A stretch of DNA of 40,439 nucleotides from a virus. Positions 40,004 to 40,439 of this stretch are shown piece by piece. The stretch spans positions 1 to 40,439 of IMG/VR virus record IMGVR_UViG_3300033048_000093, one strand, 5' to 3'. Numbering within the stretch: the first letter of the stretch is position 1; every line of letters begins with the position of its first letter. Below the pieces are notes generated by a model, which did no database searches, had not been told where the DNA came from, and was given only the letters and a program-made list of their open reading frames with translations. The translations under genes were made by a program, and so were the position numbers.

Positions 40004-40439
40004 TTTAGTTTAACTCCCGCTTGTGTAAAAGCCGCCGTCCAAGAATTTTGAATTTTATCAGACTTTGACTCGATTTTGGTTTTAGGCAGTGTGCCATGTA
40101 TATCTAAATCTTCACCATCATTTTCAAGTTGCATATCAAGCACAAGCTTTTTAGCCATAGCTATACCCGGTGTTGTCATAATCAGGCTTTTATAAAAATT
40201 TGTTGGCAAATTAGCTGCGGAGCAAATATTTTTATATTGCTCTACATCTTTTAATTGCATCATTCTACGAGATGCCGTTTCCGGATTTGCAACTATCATC
40301 TGTGCTAATTCAGGAAAACCCGCTTCACCACATTTTAGTACTGCCTGCATAACCAGTTTTTCATCCGGATTATCATCGGGATTATCATCGGGATTATCAT
40401 CGGGATTATCATCGGGATTGTCATCGGGATTATCATCGG
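40000..40439 (-). CDS. Capsid protease/scaffold, C-terminal part (cut by window edge)
   Basis: The frame runs off the right edge; 146 codons are inside. The C-terminal domain (VLKCGEAGFPELAQMIVANP, LKDVEQYKNICSAANLPTNF, DKIQNSWTAAFTQAGVKLK) matches the end of ClpP/S49-type phage head proteases that carry a scaffold tail, as in the lambda C/Nu3 gene. Before it is a tandem Asp-Asp-Asn-Pro linker. The catalytic domain lies outside. The position just before gpD and gpE supports the call. An internal ATG at 40348-40350 could give a separate scaffold product, as Nu3 in lambda. Confidence 0.75.
   Translation of the reverse strand, partial: DDNPDDNPDDNPDDNPDDNPDDNPDEKLVMQAVLKCGEAGFPELAQMIVANPETASRRMMQLKDVEQYKNICSAANLPTNFYKSLIMTTPGIAMAKKLVLDMQLENDGEDLDIHGTLPKTKIESKSDKIQNSWTAAFTQAGVKLK
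40369..40439 (-). repeat. 12-bp tandem repeat coding for (DDNP)n
   Basis: ATTATCATCGGG is repeated almost six times up to the window edge with one substitution (ATTGTC). Translated leftward it gives consecutive Asp-Asp-Asn-Pro units in the linker of the protease/scaffold protein. The array may continue beyond the window. Confidence 0.95.

Noticed and set aside
1-40439. tRNA or rRNA genes
   Set aside because: No cloverleaf with a TTCGANNC-type arm or rRNA-like segment was noticed; gaps are too short or too AT-rich.

Overview
The window is most of the genome of an AT-rich, tailed double-stranded DNA phage (or prophage) of siphovirus type. The capsid and tail genes run in lambda-like order: protease/scaffold C-terminus, gpD-like decoration protein, gpE-like major capsid protein, head completion, gpZ, gpU, tail tube, G/GT chaperones, tape measure, tip. 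The host is probably Gram-negative, because the lysis cassette has an inner-membrane spanin with an overlapping lipoprotein spanin. No rRNA, tRNA, integrase, terminase or portal is visible. Terminase and portal should lie beyond the right edge, and the species and lifestyle cannot be fixed from this window.

Layout. (1) 1-505: non-coding, with paired palindromic sites and a 29-bp direct repeat. (2) 551-16112, leftward: mostly small genes in tightly overlapping operons. They include a DUF4942-type N6 methyltransferase, a J-domain protein, a C5 methyltransferase, a deoxyribosyltransferase-like protein, an MT-A70 methyltransferase, a VapE-type primase/helicase and, at the far end, a Cro-like repressor. 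An AT-rich non-coding block at 6540-6936 holds three long perfect inverted repeats and a hexamer tandem array. (3) 16224-20841, rightward: acidic protein, ssDNA-binding protein, family A DNA polymerase, a truncated methyltransferase remnant, two small unknowns and a small C5-methyltransferase-like protein. The divergent, overlapping promoters between 16112 and 16224 look like an early switch. (4) 20885-40439, leftward: the late module, read from capsid through tail to lysis.

How it works together. VapE-like primase/helicase, SSB and PolA form a replication set. Four apparently intact methyltransferases plus one remnant suggest modification of the phage's own DNA against host restriction. Late genes build a long-tailed virion whose tip carries a DUF2163 hub protein and a 1610-residue central fibre with PKD and LamG-like domains. 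Amidase and spanins lyse the cell.

Most notable signal: ten copies of a 15-bp palindrome, ACTGGTC-N-GACCAGT, all at operon boundaries of the left 13.4 kb and none found in the late region. Three of them end exactly 18 bp, and two exactly 15 bp, before a good -10 hexamer, where a -35 box should be. This suggests a dedicated phage regulon controlled by an activator or repressor whose gene is not identified here.
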